Source: an uncultured Oscillospiraceae bacterium (GTDB lineage Bacteria; Bacillota; Clostridia; Oscillospirales; Oscillospiraceae). From it: DNA of 36,239 nucleotides. Shown here in pieces: positions 34,480 through 36,239 of this stretch. Under the pieces are notes generated by a model. It saw only the letters and a list, made by a program, of their open reading frames with translations. It made no database searches and was not told where the DNA came from. Position 1 is the stretch's first letter. Every line of letters starts with the position of its first letter. The position numbers were made by a program, and so were the translations under genes. The stretch spans positions 1 through 36,239 of the forward strand of contig CALWWW010000024.1 of assembly GCA_944385365.1 (NCBI GenBank). The letters run 5' to 3'.

Positions 34480-35655
34480 ATGGTTCAGACAGCAGCCCGC
34501 ATGGAAATGCTGCCCTTTTCCGAGATTCGTCTGATGCTGGAGAAGGCCACGCAGCTGCAAAAGCAGGGCAAGGATATCATTCATATAGAGATCGGACGGC
34601 CGGACTTCGACACGCCCCAGGTCATCAAGCAGGCCGCCTACGACAGCATTGCCCGCGGCAATGTCTTCTACACGTCCAACTACGGTTCGCCGGAGCTGCG
34701 CAAGGCCGTTGCCGAAAAGCTCCAGCGGGACAACCACATTGCCTACGAGCCGGAGGAAATTCTGGTGACCATCGGCGTCGGTGAGGGCACCTATGCCGCC
34801 GTGGCGGCGTTCCTGGAGCCCGGCGACGAAATCCTGGTACCCAATCCCATCTGGCTCAACTACATCCATGTGCCCAATTTCTTCGGCGCAGTTCCTGTCA
34901 GCTACGATTTGAAGGAGGAAAACGACTTTCAGATCGACATGGAGCAGCTGAAGTCCCTGATTACCCCCAAGACAAAAATGCTGGTCATCAACACGCCGGG
35001 CAATCCCACCGGCACGGTCCAGTCCCGGGAGACGCTGGAGGCGCTGGCCAAGCTGGCCACCCAGCACGATCTCATTGTTCTGTCCGACGAGATCTATGAA
35101 AAGCTGGTCTACGGCGGTGCAGAGCACATCAGCATTGCTTCGCTGCCCGGCATGAAGGAGCGCACCATCACCCTCAACGGCTTCTCCAAGTGCTATTCCA
35201 TGACCGGCTGGCGTCTGGGCTACGCCGCCGCACCCAGGGAGTTTATCCAGGCCATGGTCCGCGTCCATCACTACATCAACACCTGCGCTTCCTCCTTTGT
35301 CCAGGAAGCCGGTATCACCGCCCTGGAAAAGGCCGAACCCGACGTGCAGGAGATGGTCAAGGAGTACGCCCGCCGCCGTGACTACATGGTGCAGGCCCTC
35401 AATGACATCCCCGGCGTCCACTGCAAGACCCCCGGCGGCGCGTTCTATGTCTTTGCCAATATCAAATCCTTCGGTCTCAGCTCCAATGAGATGGCCGACT
35501 ATCTGCTGGAGCAGGCCGGAATCGCCACGGTGGCCGGTTCGGCCTTCGGCACCCAGGGCGAGGGCTACATCCGTCTGTCCTACGCCTGCAGCTACGAGCG
35601 CATTGTGGAGGGCATGGCCCGCATGAAGGACGCATTGGCCCGGCTCAAAAAATAA
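34480..35655 (+). CDS. Class I/II PLP-dependent aminotransferase (AspC-like)
   Basis: The 391-residue enzyme has a typical fold-type I layout: IGRPDFDTP at the N-terminus, the substrate strand PNPIW, NTPGNPTG, the PLP-contact SDEIYEKLVY and the Schiff-base lysine Lys237 in FSKCYSMTGWRLGY. The C-terminal RLSYACSYE contains the arginine that binds the substrate carboxylate. It would move an amino group between an amino acid and a 2-oxo acid; aspartate, aromatic or branched substrates are all possible in this group. AAGGAG (34464-34469) precedes ATG 34480, which is preferred over the in-frame codon at 34423. It is not obviously tied to the neighbouring fragments. Confidence 0.93.
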   Translation: MVQTAARMEMLPFSEIRLMLEKATQLQKQGKDIIHIEIGRPDFDTPQVIKQAAYDSIARGNVFYTSNYGSPELRKAVAEKLQRDNHIAYEPEEILVTIGVGEGTYAAVAAFLEPGDEILVPNPIWLNYIHVPNFFGAVPVSYDLKEENDFQIDMEQLKSLITPKTKMLVINTPGNPTGTVQSRETLEALAKLATQHDLIVLSDEIYEKLVYGGAEHISIASLPGMKERTITLNGFSKCYSMTGWRLGYAAAPREFIQAMVRVHHYINTCASSFVQEAGITALEKAEPDVQEMVKEYARRRDYMVQALNDIPGVHCKTPGGAFYVFANIKSFGLSSNEMADYLLEQAGIATVAGSAFGTQGEGYIRLSYACSYERIVEGMARMKDALARLKK

Positions 35656-35685
35656 GGCAGCGCCGCGATAGTCCGCGGCACTGCC
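35656..35685. terminator. Hairpin between the convergent aminotransferase and LysR fragment
   Basis: GGCAG and GCCGCG (35656-35667) pair with CGCGGC and CTGCC (35674-35685), with one C-A mismatch, giving an 11-bp stem. On the minus strand it is followed by TTATTTTTTG, so it terminates the leftward gene best; on the plus strand no T-run follows. Confidence 0.65.
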
Positions 35686-35686
35686 G

Positions 35687-36169
35687 TCAGTAGCGCTTCC
35701 AAGTCTGACCCAGCTTCAAATCGAAGCGAATGGTCTGCAAATGGTTGGCCAATTCCTCTTCAAACAGGGCCAGGGCCTTGCTGGTGGTGTTGAGGGGCGA
35801 GCGGTGCTTGATCTTGTAGCAGCACCGGTCCGGCGGGGGATTTTCCAGTTGGCTGACGTACAGCGGATGGATGCCGTACATCTCATGAATCACCGATTCC
35901 GGCGCGATCATCCAGTATTGCTCCTCGGGGCTCCAGAGTCGGGCAATCATGGTGATGGTGTCGGTGGAGACACAGGGGCGGGCGTAATTGGTGAGCCACT
36001 GGTTGTGCCATATCTGATAGGCGTCGTCCCACTTGAGGAAAATCTCCTTGGTGGGGTCCAGCTCGTCCGTGTGGACCAGGGGCTTGGCAATGGCTGGATT
36101 GGCCGACTGCACCAGATACAGCTTTTCTTCAAAGACCCGCTCACAAAGAATGTTTTTGTAATAGACCTG
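35687..36169 (-). pseudogene. LysR-type regulator lacking its N-terminal DNA-binding half
   Basis: The frame reads ERVFEEKLYLVQSANPAIAK, then VHTDELDPTKEIFLKWDDAY and WHNQWLTNYARPCVSTDTIT, which matches the effector-binding half of LysR-type regulators. It includes the 'W..W...P..V..H' aromatic segment and the NTTSKALALFEEEL C-terminal helix. An in-frame TAG (36170-36172) lies directly upstream and no winged-helix DNA-binding domain is visible before the window end. About 160 of 300 residues remain. It is therefore probably a broken gene, or its N-terminal part lies beyond the right edge in a shifted frame. A GTG start at 36112 exists but would give a useless fragment. Confidence 0.65.
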
Positions 36170-36239
36170 CTAACAAAAGTCAAGTAGAAATTTCAGATTT
36201 GGGGGAGCGGCAAAAAGGCAGCACAAAATTAAGCCGCTG

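Overview
The window looks like chromosome of a GC-rich, low-motility gut Clostridium relative (Bacillota, most likely Oscillospiraceae, in the Flavonifractor/Oscillibacter/Lawsonibacter area). The reasons are the AGGAGG-type ribosome binding sites, sigma-A promoters with 17-bp spacers, lipoprotein signals ending in Cys, an Opp-type peptide transporter, oligopeptidase F and a Bacillus-like tellurite/Ter stress cluster. The species is inferred from gene content and style only. No rRNA, tRNA or CRISPR array was seen.

Layout. (1) 1-3560 is an AT-richer accessory patch: a decayed tyrosine integrase with a mobilisation-protein stub, then a complete GmrSD-type (DUF262/DUF1524/DUF4268) restriction-like defence gene with its own promoter and terminator. 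(2) 3660-13044 is a peptide-use block: oligopeptidase F, then a five-gene Opp/Dpp importer operon (binding lipoprotein, two permeases, two ATPases) plus a tiny membrane protein. The second permease carries a full seven-repeat RCC1-like propeller spliced into its first extracytoplasmic loop; this is the most striking object in the window. (3) 13130-15349, minus strand: a DUF3829-like lipoprotein and an unknown multi-pass membrane protein. (4) 15452-30178 is a Ter stress-response island: a CitE-like aldolase read leftward from a divergent promoter region, and rightward YceG-like protein, TelA, three TerD paralogues, a Ca-type P-ATPase, a rhomboid protease, a PRTase-TRSP protein, a StiP/PELOTA protein, a HAD phosphatase and a new-looking fusion of a YceG-like domain with a trypsin-like protease. 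A 151-bp MITE-like palindrome with 17-bp ends and a CTAA duplication sits between terD3 and the P-ATPase gene. (5) 30207-33551, minus: a MacB/FtsX-type ABC exporter pair. (6) 33713-36239: a truncated dicarboxylate symporter, an AT-rich gap, a class I/II aminotransferase with a strong promoter, and a LysR-type regulator lacking its DNA-binding half.

How the genes may work together. The Opp operon and PepF would import and cut peptides. The Ter island combines calcium-binding TerD proteins and TelA (stress/envelope module) with the conserved set of CitE-like, PRTase, StiP/PELOTA and HAD enzymes that comparative genomics has proposed makes a nucleoside-like product. Here TerC, TerB and the ATP-grasp enzyme often seen with it are absent from the window, and a P-type ATPase, a rhomboid and a cytoplasmic trypsin-like protease are present instead. 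That combination is inferred to be one system from shared strand and tight spacing; it has not been shown experimentally here.
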